A DNA stretch of 64,000 nt, from positions 1-64,000 of the forward strand of contig JAFRFD010000048.1 in NCBI GenBank assembly GCA_017434525.1. Reading direction: 5' to 3'. The notes under the pieces were generated by a model, which worked only from the letters and a program-made list of their open reading frames with translations, made no database searches and had not been told where the DNA came from. This DNA comes from Methanobrevibacter sp. GTDB lineage: Archaea; Methanobacteriota; Methanobacteria; Methanobacteriales; Methanobacteriaceae. Numbering within the stretch: the first letter of the stretch is position 1; each line of letters begins with the position of its first letter. The position numbers and the translations under genes are program-made. Positions 26,872-36,492 of this stretch are shown here, in pieces.

Positions 26872-27002
26872 GTTAAAAAAAGTTTGGGATGATTAGGTAG
26901 CTACAAATTATAGCTACCTAATAACTTGTTTTACAAGTTTTTAGAGAAATGAATTTTAAAATTTGGCTGTTTAATCTATCTCTCTGGCTACATCGTAGCC
27001 AA
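26872..27002 (-). ncRNA. Candidate structured non-coding RNA with four hairpins
   Basis: The gap upstream of the membrane-protein operon holds four nested or tandem hairpins. Minus-strand order: TGGCTAC/GTAGCCA (27001-26985); an AGAGAGAT/ATTTCTCT pair (26985-26943) enclosing AATTTTAAAATT; AACTTG/CAAGTT (26939-26923); and an 11-bp stem TTAGGTAGCTA/TAGCTACCTAA (26921-26893), followed by a T7 run near 26882-26875. The second stem is complete only on the minus strand (G-U instead of A-C). A minus-strand TATA (TTTATATACT, 27030-27021) would start transcription near 27000, just at the first hairpin. No ORF lies inside. Confidence 0.5.
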
Positions 27003-27107
27003 GTTTATATTTGTTCTAATAGTATATAAACTTATTTGTATTTTATAAAAATTCAATTATACTTTATAAAAAAATTATATATCATTTGATATCATATTAT
27101 TTAATGA

Positions 27108-28154
27108 ATGACAGATTACAGCGAACATGAATTGTATCTAAGGAAAGTCCTTTCAAATTCAATTGGTTCTTTAAATCCTTCAGAAGATGCTAAAAAAGAA
27201 GCAAGAAAATATTCCAGCTCTTATTTTAATGATTATAAACAAAGGCTTTTGAATGAGTATGAAGGAAAAAGGTTAATGGACATTGACAATTCCGAGGTCA
27301 TTTCCACATCTTTCGGGGACACGTTAAGGATTACACAAAAGGAAGAGATTGATTTTGACATTTATGATAATGATTTTAAAAGTCAGATGAACAGTAACCT
27401 TAAGCTGCTTCCAAAAATAGGAATCAGAACAGAACAAAATCTAAAGGATAAGGGTTATACGACAATCGAATCGCTTAAAAATCATGACAGATACTGTGAT
27501 GCGGCATCAAAATTCATGGAAAACATCGATGATCTGTCATTTTGTGAGATTATTGAAATATTGGACAATAACAAATACTCAAAAAAATGCAGGGACAACG
27601 TTCTCAAGTCAATAAGCTTAACTGACAGGGAGAATTTCAAGTTTATGGATATTGAAACATTGGGCCTTTCAAACGTTCCAATAATATTGATAGGCATTGC
27701 TGAAATCAAAAAAAATAAAATCATATCTTCACAATACTTCTTAAGGGATATATACGAAGAGGGGGCGATTATTGAAGCCTACCTGTCACATTTGGATGAA
27801 GACTCCGTCCATGTAACATTCAATGGAAAAAGCTTTGATGTGCCGTTTATAAAAAATAGGTGCCGCTATAATAGGTTGGATGTTGATTTGGATTTGCCGC
27901 ACCTGGATTTGATGTATTTTGCAAAAAACCTATGGAAGGACGATTTGCCAAATTGCCAACTTCAGACAATTGAACGGGAACTATTCGGCATTGAACGTGA
28001 AGGGGATGTTCCGGGCCAGTATATTCCAAACTATTATAATACTTATTTAAGCGAAAGAAATATCGGACCGATTGTTCCAATAATAGAGCATAATCGTCAG
28101 GATATTGTTTCACTAGCCAGTTTTCTAGAGAAAATGTATGAGGAAGTAAATTAA
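27108..28154 (+). CDS. YprB/MrfB-like RNase H-fold 3'-5' exonuclease
   Basis: 348 aa. A helix-hairpin-helix-like region near 100-130 (LLPKIGIRTEQNLKDKGYTTIESL) is followed by an RNase_H_2 exonuclease domain with the DEDDh residues visible: FMDIETLG (D and E near 181-183), TFNGKSFDVPFIKNR (D near 244) and EHNRQDIVSL (H and D near 327-331). It corresponds to Bacillus YprB/MrfB, the exonuclease that works with the DUF1998 helicase MrfA in mitomycin lesion repair. An MrfA-like helicase is encoded at 55.65 kb. This copy lacks the C-terminal TPR of the Bacillus protein and abuts a HEAT-repeat gene. Confidence 0.85.
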   Translation: MTDYSEHELYLRKVLSNSIGSLNPSEDAKKEARKYSSSYFNDYKQRLLNEYEGKRLMDIDNSEVISTSFGDTLRITQKEEIDFDIYDNDFKSQMNSNLKLLPKIGIRTEQNLKDKGYTTIESLKNHDRYCDAASKFMENIDDLSFCEIIEILDNNKYSKKCRDNVLKSISLTDRENFKFMDIETLGLSNVPIILIGIAEIKKNKIISSQYFLRDIYEEGAIIEAYLSHLDEDSVHVTFNGKSFDVPFIKNRCRYNRLDVDLDLPHLDLMYFAKNLWKDDLPNCQLQTIERELFGIEREGDVPGQYIPNYYNTYLSERNIGPIVPIIEHNRQDIVSLASFLEKMYEEVN

Positions 28155-29660
28155 ATGGGATTATTTGATAGATTTAAAAGTAAACAACCTAAAAAAGAAA
28201 GGAAAACCATTCCAAAGGATATTGAAATCGATGAAGATCAGTTGCTCCTGAAAGAAATAGCTATAAATGCAAAGGACAGAACAGAAAGGGCAGTGGCTGC
28301 AGATAAAATCACCGATGAATTTGTTGCACTTGACATTGCAAAAAATGTAAAGGACAGGGCAATCAGGCTAATTGCAGCAAATAAGCTTAAGGATGAAAGC
28401 TTGCTTTGGGATGCCGCTGAAAACTCAAAGTTTTTTGATGTAAGAAGCTTTGCATATGAAAGATTGGGTGAAAACAACAAATCAATAGCCGAAATTGTCA
28501 AGAACACCAAGAAAAATAAGAATGTTGATGAAATATTTAACAAGATTGTGGATGAGCAAACCCTGGAGGACATAGCTATTGAAGCAATCGATAAAAATTA
28601 CAGAAGATTGTCTCTAGAAAAAATAGAAAGTGAAGAAATTTTATATGACTTGGTTTTTAAGGCAAAAGATTCATCCATCAGAAAATCCGCAGTAAATAAG
28701 GAGAATTTCACAGATGAAAACGTTCTCAAACGGGTTGTAATGGAAGATAAGGATGAGGCAGTCAAAATGGCTGCGGTTAATAAAATTGAAAATGGGGAAA
28801 TCTTATCTGATATTGCACTAATGGAGGATAACGCTAAAATCAGGTCAATTATTTTCGGCAAGATTGATGATGTTGAAATCCTAAAGGAAATTGCACTCAA
28901 CTCCCAAAAATCCGATGTTCGCCTGGATATTGTTAACAAGGTTGATGATGAGGATTTATTGGCTCAAATTGCTTTAGACGATGATGACAGTGTGGTTAGA
29001 AGCGAAGCTGTTAAAAAGATTACTGATAATGATGTTTTATTAAAGGTCATTCGCACAGATAAAGATCCGTTTGTAAGACAAATTGCAGTTAAGAATCTGA
29101 ATGACGCACAGGAACTGATTGATATAGCCTTAAATGATGATGATCAGTATGTGAGGTCCCATGCAATATCAAATCCCGCTTTGCATGATGAAGCCGATTT
29201 CACTTACATTGCCCTTAATTCAACACATGGGGATGTTGCATTTGAAGCAATGGAACACATTAGCGATGAGGCGAATTTCATTGAGATATTGAAAAATGCG
29301 AAATTGGAAGAGGTTAGAAAGTCTACATTGGACAACATCACAGATTTGGAAACATTAATCAGAATAGTTCTTGCAAATAAGGATGAGGAATTTTCCCTTA
29401 AAGCTTTAAATAAAATCAAAGTTGAAAGCTGCTTAATTAAAATTTATGAACAGGGCATTTCTGAAAACATATCTGTTCGTGCGGTTTCATTGGTGAGAGA
29501 TCAGAAGTTTTTAACCAAGGTTGCTAAAAATGATGAATCCTGGAGGGTTCGTGAAACCGCCTGTAAAAAAATAGTAAGCAAAAAAGTGTTGAAGGAAATC
29601 TCTATTTCTGATGAAAATGAATATGTAAGAGCAGTGGCTAAAAAAAGGATGAGTCTATAA
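28155..29660 (+). CDS. HEAT-like repeat protein
   Basis: A 501-aa soluble solenoid protein. After a basic N-terminus (MGLFDRFKSKQPKKERK) come about 15 degenerate 25-30 residue repeats with the pattern L-x-x-IAL-D-D-D-x-VR-x-x-AV-x-K-I-x-D (for example DLLAQIALDDDDSVVRSEA near 270-290), typical of HEAT/PBS-lyase-type repeats that bind proteins. It starts at the base after the stop of the MrfB-like exonuclease, so the two are translationally coupled. A scaffold role for that nuclease is a reasonable inference. No catalytic motif seen. Confidence 0.85.
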   Translation: MGLFDRFKSKQPKKERKTIPKDIEIDEDQLLLKEIAINAKDRTERAVAADKITDEFVALDIAKNVKDRAIRLIAANKLKDESLLWDAAENSKFFDVRSFAYERLGENNKSIAEIVKNTKKNKNVDEIFNKIVDEQTLEDIAIEAIDKNYRRLSLEKIESEEILYDLVFKAKDSSIRKSAVNKENFTDENVLKRVVMEDKDEAVKMAAVNKIENGEILSDIALMEDNAKIRSIIFGKIDDVEILKEIALNSQKSDVRLDIVNKVDDEDLLAQIALDDDDSVVRSEAVKKITDNDVLLKVIRTDKDPFVRQIAVKNLNDAQELIDIALNDDDQYVRSHAISNPALHDEADFTYIALNSTHGDVAFEAMEHISDEANFIEILKNAKLEEVRKSTLDNITDLETLIRIVLANKDEEFSLKALNKIKVESCLIKIYEQGISENISVRAVSLVRDQKFLTKVAKNDESWRVRETACKKIVSKKVLKEISISDENEYVRAVAKKRMSL

Positions 29661-30413
29661 ATAGAACTCAGGCTCCTTTCTTTCACTATTTGCTTGTTCA
29701 AATGCTGGTTTTTTAGCTTCAAAGGCTTCTCCTGTAAACATACGCGCATCTTCTGGACAGATGTGTATGCATGCAGTACATCTTGAACATGAATCCAAAT
29801 CAGTGTCTATTGGGTCATCTTCAGGGATTGCCTTTTCAGGGCAGATTGAAACGCAATCATAACAGAATGCGCAAAGTGCATCGTCACATGAAATGACAAA
29901 CGGCAATTGTTTATAGTCGGTATATGGTCGGTTTCCGGGAATTTCACTTTCTAAAGATGCGCCGGATTCTATTTTTTCCCGGCATTTTACAGCGAAATCA
30001 TTTATTTTTTCAATGTCTTGTGCATCCGGCCTTCCAACTGCAACGCCGCTGAATATTGAGTGATGGCTTACGGTGGATCCTGCCGCAATCACATTGAAGT
30101 TATTTTCCTTAAGCAAATCTACAAGTTCAAGCAATGAGTCGGTTACATGTGCATTACCATAATTCACGATAGCAATTGCTTTTGTTCTGCCCCCTTTAAG
30201 TTTTGCTAATCTCTCACGTCCGCTTTTTGGAATTCTTCCGGCAAACACTGGCATTCCTACAATGACAATATCGTCACCTGCAAACTCCTTTTCGGAATCA
30301 AAATTCAACAGGTCATATGTTTCCTTTTCCTGTGTAAAGTTGCTGGCTATCTGGTCAACAACTTTTTTGGTTGTGCTTGATGGGCTGAAATAAACTTTTA
30401 TCACATTTGACAT
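29655..30413 (-). CDS. EFR1-type flavodoxin-ferredoxin fusion
   Basis: 252 aa. An N-terminal flavodoxin-like domain (FSPSSTTKKVVDQIA at 9-23, VGMPVFAGRIP near 53) is followed by two 4Fe-4S clusters (CAFCYDCVSICPEKAIPEDD near 185-203 and CSRCTACIHICPEDARMF near 208-225). This matches the EFRO/EFR1 family of strict anaerobes, which moves electrons between ferredoxin pools and unknown acceptors. Cytoplasmic. Its stop overlaps the convergent HEAT-repeat gene by 6 bases. Confidence 0.87.
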   Translation of the reverse strand: MSNVIKVYFSPSSTTKKVVDQIASNFTQEKETYDLLNFDSEKEFAGDDIVIVGMPVFAGRIPKSGRERLAKLKGGRTKAIAIVNYGNAHVTDSLLELVDLLKENNFNVIAAGSTVSHHSIFSGVAVGRPDAQDIEKINDFAVKCREKIESGASLESEIPGNRPYTDYKQLPFVISCDDALCAFCYDCVSICPEKAIPEDDPIDTDLDSCSRCTACIHICPEDARMFTGEAFEAKKPAFEQANSERKEPEFYL

Positions 30414-30553
30414 TTTTTCACCTGGTATAATTTTGGTTTCACATTAACTTAATGATTTCGAATAGGATTTCAAACTCCTCTACTTTTTTTCAAATCATTT
30501 TTTTCAATAGAAACTATTTAATATTATTAAAAGTATAAAGGATATTTGGTGAT

Positions 30554-31585
30554 ATGATGGAATTAATGAGAGAGCTTTCTTTAGCACCAGGGGTTTCCGG
30601 GTCTGAAGAAGAAATAGCTAAAATTATTACACGCGAATTAGAAAATGTTGCTGATAAAATTGAAAAGGACAGTATGGGAAACCTTATTGCCACTAAAAAA
30701 GGTGAAAAAAAGGCTCCTACTGTAATGCTTGCAGCACACATGGACGAAATTGGTCTAATGGTTAGATACATTGACGATAACGGATTTATTAAATTTTCAA
30801 ACATTGGCGGAATCAACGATCAGATGCTGATGAACCAAACAGTAACAATACACTCCTCAGTCGGTGAAGATATTGTAGGTGTAATAGGTTCAAAACCACC
30901 TCACGTTACTAAGGCCGAAGAGAAAAACAAGGTTGTTAAGGCTGAGGACATGTTCATTGACATTGGTGCAAAAGATAAGGAAGATGCCGAAAAGATGGTA
31001 AGAATCGGTGATAAGATGACCTTCAATGCACTCTTTGTGGAATATCCTAACAATCTCATCATGGGAAAGGCTTTAGACAATCGTGTAGGATGTTATGTGA
31101 TGATTGAAGTTTTAAAAAGAGTAAACACCAGAGCTACTGTTTATGGTGTTGGTACAGTTCAGGAAGAAGTGGGTCTTAAAGGGGCTAAAACTTCTGCTTT
31201 CAAGTTAAATCCTGATTTGGCTATTGCTCTTGACGTAACCTTATCCGGTGACCATCCTGGAATTAAACCGGAAGAGGCTCCAGTGGTTGCAGGTAAAGGT
31301 CCTGCCATTATCCTGGCTGATGCAAGCGGAAGAGGCATTTTAACTCAGCAATCAGTTAAAGACATGCTCATCAAAGCTGGAGATGAAAACGACATTCCAT
31401 ACCAATTGGAAGTAAGTGACGGCGGAACAACTGACGGAACTGCAATTCACCTAACCCGTGAAGGAATTCCAACTGGTGTTTTATCTGTTCCTACCAGGTA
31501 TATACACACTCCGGTAAGCGTATGCAGTATGGATGACATTGAATCAACCATTCAATTGATCACCGAAGCTATAAATAATTTATAG
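30554..31585 (+). CDS. M42 family metallopeptidase (glutamyl aminopeptidase/endoglucanase-like)
   Basis: A 343-aa tetrahedral-aminopeptidase (TET/FrvX) family enzyme with a two-metal active site. Metal ligands are in [11 protein letters not shown] near 59-69, [10 protein letters not shown] near 171, [11 protein letters not shown] near 205-215 (catalytic Glu pair), [12 protein letters not shown] near 228 and [10 protein letters not shown] near 314-323. It would degrade peptides released by the proteasome. The start has two consecutive ATG codons after GGTGAT; either may be used. Confidence 0.92.
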   Translation: MMELMRELSLAPGVSGSEEEIAKIITRELENVADKIEKDSMGNLIATKKGEKKAPTVMLAAHMDEIGLMVRYIDDNGFIKFSNIGGINDQMLMNQTVTIHSSVGEDIVGVIGSKPPHVTKAEEKNKVVKAEDMFIDIGAKDKEDAEKMVRIGDKMTFNALFVEYPNNLIMGKALDNRVGCYVMIEVLKRVNTRATVYGVGTVQEEVGLKGAKTSAFKLNPDLAIALDVTLSGDHPGIKPEEAPVVAGKGPAIILADASGRGILTQQSVKDMLIKAGDENDIPYQLEVSDGGTTDGTAIHLTREGIPTGVLSVPTRYIHTPVSVCSMDDIESTIQLITEAINNL

Positions 31586-31687
31586 CTACTCTTTTTTTCT
31601 TTTTTTATTAATTATTATTGATTCCAGCATTTTGTTTAAAAGTATTTATACTAGAAGTTCTTTAAGTTATGTTGTCGAGGTTATAAA

Positions 31688-32554
31688 ATGAGTGAGAAAC
31701 ATATTACCATCATGATTATTAGTACAATACCGGATATGTTTGCGGAACATTATTATTTCATTAAAAACGTGTTCCCGAATTTAAAGGAAATATGTAAACA
31801 ACATGATATTGAATTGGACTATCTTGATTTGTTTTATTCCATTACCGAAGAGGAATTCAATACCTGCAGGTCCATTCGCAGATATTTCACTTCAATCGAT
31901 TCGGATAGGACCTTCTATATCTGCTTTAGAGGTCAAAAATTGGGTTGCATTCCAACCCATGAGGATATTGACCAGGCAACAATACAGAAATACCCTGAAC
32001 TGGTGGACTATATCGGGGACATGTCATTTACAGAATTGACAGTAATGCATGCAATTCATCCCTTTGAAAAATGTGAAGACGGCGAAATCAAAAAGTTATC
32101 TCCCGTAAAGCATTCATTGTTCTATTTCAGGGATGACCACTATCTTGACGAGTTGTCACCGTCCCAAAAGGAGATTTACACATGCAGACCGGACTGTGAT
32201 GATGAGTTCGTACAGGATTTAAAGCTTGCAATGGCTAAGGATTTGGTTGTTCACAACAAAAGGGAATTCGATGAGCTGAAAGATAACATGGCCAACATCA
32301 ATGTTAGGAAATATGCTGGAATATGGGATGATAATGCAGATTTTGTTGATATAATAAACGGCTATACTGAGGAGTATGCCAATTTGAGAAGTGTGTCTGT
32401 TGATGATTTGGCAAATTTTTATAAAAAATTGTCATTCAAGGATTCGCAGGGCGGTTTTGTAGATTTTGAATGTGAAGGCAAATCCTTAAAAGATGTGATG
32501 ATTGAAGATTTCATCAATGAATTAAAATTAGAGTTTCCTGAAAATTTTAGTTAA
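31688..32554 (+). CDS. Stand-alone DUF4062 (STAND-associated, TIR-like) domain protein
   Basis: 288 aa. The N-terminal half follows the DUF4062 pattern at the front of STAND/NACHT ATPases: ISTIPDMFAEHYYFIKNVFPNLKEICKQHDIELDYLDLFYSITEEE (usual form ISSTFRDMxxERDxLVxxVFPxLRE). CFRGQKLGCIP then replaces the usual GxRYGWVP, followed by MSFTELTVMHAI and HSLFYFRDDHYLDEL. The expected ATPase and repeat sensor domains are absent; the protein ends about 100 residues later without a P-loop. It stands alone with its own leader. It may be a detached signalling or immune component, or a remnant. Confidence 0.7.
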   Translation: MSEKHITIMIISTIPDMFAEHYYFIKNVFPNLKEICKQHDIELDYLDLFYSITEEEFNTCRSIRRYFTSIDSDRTFYICFRGQKLGCIPTHEDIDQATIQKYPELVDYIGDMSFTELTVMHAIHPFEKCEDGEIKKLSPVKHSLFYFRDDHYLDELSPSQKEIYTCRPDCDDEFVQDLKLAMAKDLVVHNKREFDELKDNMANINVRKYAGIWDDNADFVDIINGYTEEYANLRSVSVDDLANFYKKLSFKDSQGGFVDFECEGKSLKDVMIEDFINELKLEFPENFS

Positions 32555-32561
32555 TGATAGA

Positions 32562-33047
32562 TTATTTGAATCTATCATCTGATTTTTGTGATTTTGCTTT
32601 TTGGTGTTTGGTTTCAAACCATCCTATTTTTAACTCATCTATTGTATCCTCATATAATTGGGGAACGTATGGCTTGATGTCTAAAAGTGGTGTTCCGTCC
32701 AAGACGTCAACATTTTCGATGTAGACTGTGTTGTCTTCAACTTTTTTAACTTTAACAACACTCATTCCAATTCTGTTTGGCCTTTTTGGAGATCTTGTTG
32801 CAAAGACGCCATGGGTGTCATTGTCCATAAACGGTTTTACTTCGAGCACGTATCCTTCGACTTTGTGCAATAAGTAAAGAATGTGAATGTGGGAAAATCC
32901 ATCTAGATCTTTTAATCCGTCGACATATTTATCCTTGATTTCTATTTTTCCTTCAATTCCTTTTGCGCCTGTTGGCTGAATCGGCATTCCTTCAATCTCT
33001 TTGAATTCTGTATGGATTGTACCGATTGATTCTAATTCGATATTCAT
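32562..33047 (-). CDS. trmO: tRNA (N6-threonylcarbamoyladenosine-37) methyltransferase TrmO
   Basis: A 161-aa SAM-dependent methyltransferase of the TsaA/TrmO beta-barrel family acting on t6A37 in tRNA. Seen: ESIGTIHTEFKEIEGMPIQP at the start, LKDLDGFSHIHILYLLHK near 46-63, GVFATRSPKRPNRIGMSVVKV near 80-100, and DVLDGTPLLDIKPYVP near 115-130, all hallmarks. The C-terminus is a short basic tail. Convergent with the DUF4062 gene, 7 bp apart. Confidence 0.92.
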   Translation of the reverse strand: MNIELESIGTIHTEFKEIEGMPIQPTGAKGIEGKIEIKDKYVDGLKDLDGFSHIHILYLLHKVEGYVLEVKPFMDNDTHGVFATRSPKRPNRIGMSVVKVKKVEDNTVYIENVDVLDGTPLLDIKPYVPQLYEDTIDELKIGWFETKHQKAKSQKSDDRFK

Positions 33048-33320
33048 AGTAATTAGTATTGACTTGTTTTTTAATAAAATTTTCTAAAGCTATCGTTATT
33101 ATTTTTTGAATTTCGATGAAATTTTATATTAAGAGTTTAAATTGTATTATTTTTATAATATATAATATATTAAACTTATTTTTAATTTTTAAATTTTTTA
33201 ATAATCATTTAATTAATTATATTACTTATAATTGTTTTTTATAAAAATTTATTTAAAAATTATATAGATATGAAACATATTCTGTAATCGATTTTAAAAT
33301 TCTTCTTTATACTAAAAAAC
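33048..33320. other. AT-rich intergenic stretch, no gene seen
   Basis: About 270 bp of very AT-rich DNA between trmO and the mop promoter. I see no hairpin, repeat or convincing ORF. A 42-codon frame at 33116-33244 is almost all A/T codons and looks like chance. Confidence 0.5.
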
Positions 33321-33325
33321 GAAAC

Positions 33326-33360
33326 ATTTATATACAATTCGATATAATGTTATATTGTCA
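33326..33360 (+). promoter_or_regulatory. Mop promoter with palindromic operator candidate
   Basis: ACGAAACATTTATATAC holds BRE and TATA (33327-33334). Overlapping the expected start is an inverted repeat, CGATATAATGTTATATTG (33340-33357; half-sites ATATAA/TTATAT), reminiscent of ModE-type molybdate/tungstate operators. It drives two molybdate-binding-type genes, so oxyanion-dependent control is plausible but inferred. Confidence 0.45.
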
Positions 33361-33381
33361 AAAACATACTGATGTGAAATT

Positions 33382-33588
33382 ATGAATTTAAGTGCAAGAA
33401 ATCAATTAAACGGAAAAATTACAAATGTCGAACTTGGCGCCGTTATGGCTAACATTAAAATTGAAGTAAGTGAACCTAATGTCATTACTGCAGTTATTAC
33501 AAAAGATTCTGCTGAAAAATTAGGTTTAGCTGAAGGTGACGACGTAACCGCTATCATTAAATCTACTGAAGTAATTATTGGTAAATAG
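33382..33588 (+). CDS. Molbindin-like Mop/TOBE domain protein, copy 1
   Basis: A 68-aa single Mop (TOBE) domain that binds molybdate or tungstate as a ring of subunits. The family pattern SARNQLNGKITNVELGAVMANIKIEV, VITAVITKDSAEKLGLAEGDDVTAIIKSTEVII covers the whole protein. A near-identical copy lies 16 bp downstream. Likely role: storing or buffering oxyanion for the molybdo/tungsto formylmethanofuran dehydrogenases used in methanogenesis. moaE, part of the cofactor pathway, lies just downstream on the other strand. Confidence 0.92.
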   Translation: MNLSARNQLNGKITNVELGAVMANIKIEVSEPNVITAVITKDSAEKLGLAEGDDVTAIIKSTEVIIGK

Positions 33589-33604
33589 ATAGGGATGTGA
33601 AAGA

Positions 33605-33811
33605 ATGCAACTTAGTGGAAGAAATCAATTAAAAGGAAAAGTTACCAGTGTCGATCTTGGTGCTGTTATGGCTAACATTAAAATTGAAGTAAGTGAACCT
33701 AATGTCATTACTGCAGTTATTACTAAAGAATCTGCTGAAAAATTAGGTTTAGCTGAAGGCGATGACGTAACCGCTATCATTAAATCTACTGAAGTAATCA
33801 TCGGAAAATAA
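33605..33811 (+). CDS. Molbindin-like Mop/TOBE domain protein, copy 2
   Basis: 68 aa, tandem duplicate of the previous gene. The last 46 or so residues differ at only one position (K to E), while the first 20 differ at several (QLSGR, KGKVTSVDL). The nucleotide sequences are also almost identical over the shared part, which points to recent duplication or gene conversion. It shares the upstream promoter. The two could form mixed rings. Confidence 0.92.
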   Translation: MQLSGRNQLKGKVTSVDLGAVMANIKIEVSEPNVITAVITKESAEKLGLAEGDDVTAIIKSTEVIIGK

Positions 33812-33834
33812 GTTTTAGGAATAATTAGTAGGAT

Positions 33835-33969
33835 TCAAAATCCTGCTATTCCTAACAATACAAAAATTATAAACACTATCACTGCCGCTTTTAAAAGGGT
33901 TTTTAAATTTTTAACAATTGCATATATGATTATGAATAGGATAATTACTCGTATAATGTTCATTATCAT
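33835..33969 (-). CDS. Small hydrophobic membrane peptide downstream of moaE
   Basis: A 44-codon ORF starting 2 bp after the moaE stop. It encodes almost only hydrophobic residues: IIRVIILFIIIYAIV, a short basic hinge KNLKTLLKA, then AVIVFIIFVLLGIAGF. This predicts a two-helix hairpin with the positive loop inside. Position directly after moaE suggests translational coupling. No family known to me. It is too short for ordinary gene calling but fills the gap to the convergent mop gene exactly. Confidence 0.55.
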   Translation of the reverse strand: MIMNIIRVIILFIIIYAIVKNLKTLLKAAVIVFIIFVLLGIAGF

Positions 33970-33971
33970 AT

Positions 33972-34409
33972 TTATCCACCGGCAAGGATAGTTTTAGTTC
34001 CTTCTTTGGAAATTTCCTCTTTTTTAAATTCTACATCGTATTTTACAGTTTCAATAACTTCTTTTAATGCGTCAAGAGTTTCTCCTCTGTGATTGCCCAA
34101 AACTGCAACTAAAAACAGCATGTCTCCTGTATAAAACTCACCGATGTAGTGAATGACTGAGATTTCAAATACATTGTATTTGATTTTGGCGTTTTCAACA
34201 ATTTTTTCGATTTCCTTTTGGGTTTTTTCTCTGTCTGGAGTGGTCAATATCAATTTTTCCAGGTTCATGTTTTCTTCTTTTCCACGAACTATTCCTTCAA
34301 AGGTAAAGATAGCTCCGGAATAATCAATTTTACTGCTTTTTTTCAAATCGGCTATTAAATCAGCCATTGTTACTTTATCTTCTTTTGCTTCTATAACTCT
34401 TACAACCAT
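33972..34409 (-). CDS. moaE: Molybdopterin synthase catalytic subunit MoaE
   Basis: A 145-aa large subunit of molybdopterin synthase, which adds the dithiolene sulfurs to precursor Z. Family pattern: DYSGAIFTFEGIVRGKEE near 29-46, then IGEFYTGDMLFLVAVLGNHRGETLDALKEVIETVKYDVEFKKEE (near 89-135). The archaeal form has a diverged active site region. It sits beside the mop genes. MoaD is not adjacent. Confidence 0.9.
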   Translation of the reverse strand: MVVRVIEAKEDKVTMADLIADLKKSSKIDYSGAIFTFEGIVRGKEENMNLEKLILTTPDREKTQKEIEKIVENAKIKYNVFEISVIHYIGEFYTGDMLFLVAVLGNHRGETLDALKEVIETVKYDVEFKKEEISKEGTKTILAGG

Positions 34410-34457
34410 GTTAATGTCTCCAGTAAGTATTATGTTTATAATATTATATAACTATTG

Positions 34458-35706
<1,249 letters not shown>

Positions 35707-35832
35707 AAGTCAACCTTAACAGTTATCTTATTAATTTTTGTTTTTGTTAATTAAAATACTTTTTTAATTGAATAAACATTTATTAAAGACTTTTGATATA
35801 ATATTTAATTAACAAATTATGGAGTTTTCGTA

Positions 35833-36489
35833 ATGGAAGATAAAAATAAAATTATTATTCTTGTGGCAGTTATTGCTGTTATTGCAATTGCAGGCATACT
35901 TTTCGCTACAGGAATGTTAAATGGAAATAATAATCAGATGACCACTCAATTTAAAACAGACTTTATGGAAGGCAGTTTTGTTGGAAATGTCAGCTTAGAA
36001 AATGATACACAAAAGTTCATGCATTCTTATGAGGATAAAAATCATCACATAACTTACAATATTTCAACCGTAGACAACTCATCAGAATTGATGGAAATCT
36101 ATCAGTTCCAGGGTGTTCCAAATCCTGAAGAAAGAACCTTCAACGGCAATGACTGGAACATTTACTTCACTCAGGCAATACCTGGAAATGACACTAGCGA
36201 TACAAGCAATGCCATGAATATTGTTATTTGCGAATCCCAAGGTGAAAAACAGGGGTACCTGATTTACGCTATCTTCGATGCTAAAAGTGATATCAATTCA
36301 ACCAATAACATATTCTCAGACGGTTACATCAAATACATTGAACCTTTACTTAAATCCATTACTTTAAAGGAAAGCAAAGATGTTCCAAAAATCAATGAGG
36401 AATTCGGACTGTCCGAAGATGAATTTGCACAACAGCTTGATATGATTCGCCAGTATAACGCTGGAAATACTTCCGTTTTAGAAGGATAA
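35833..36489 (+). CDS. Membrane-anchored extracytoplasmic protein
   Basis: A 218-aa protein with one N-terminal hydrophobic helix (IIILVAVIAVIAIAGILFATGML) and a soluble Asn/Asp-rich outer domain with several potential N-glycosylation sites (NGNNNQ, NVSLENDT, NISTVDNSS, NDTSDTS). No named family recognised; related one-helix proteins are common in Methanobrevibacter. It starts with GGAGTTTTCGTAATG and lies 3 bp before tsr3. Confidence 0.7.
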   Translation: MEDKNKIIILVAVIAVIAIAGILFATGMLNGNNNQMTTQFKTDFMEGSFVGNVSLENDTQKFMHSYEDKNHHITYNISTVDNSSELMEIYQFQGVPNPEERTFNGNDWNIYFTQAIPGNDTSDTSNAMNIVICESQGEKQGYLIYAIFDAKSDINSTNNIFSDGYIKYIEPLLKSITLKESKDVPKINEEFGLSEDEFAQQLDMIRQYNAGNTSVLEG

Positions 36490-36492
36490 ATT

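Noticed and set aside
31627-31651. A partial match to the 20-bp motif upstream of the DUF4062 gene
   Set aside because: It needs insertions to align (AGCATTTTG then AAAAGTATTTATA), so it is more likely an ordinary BRE/TATA.
33116-33244. A 42-codon ORF in the gap before mop
   Set aside because: Made almost entirely of A/T-only codons in a very AT-rich stretch, with no ribosome site; chance frame.
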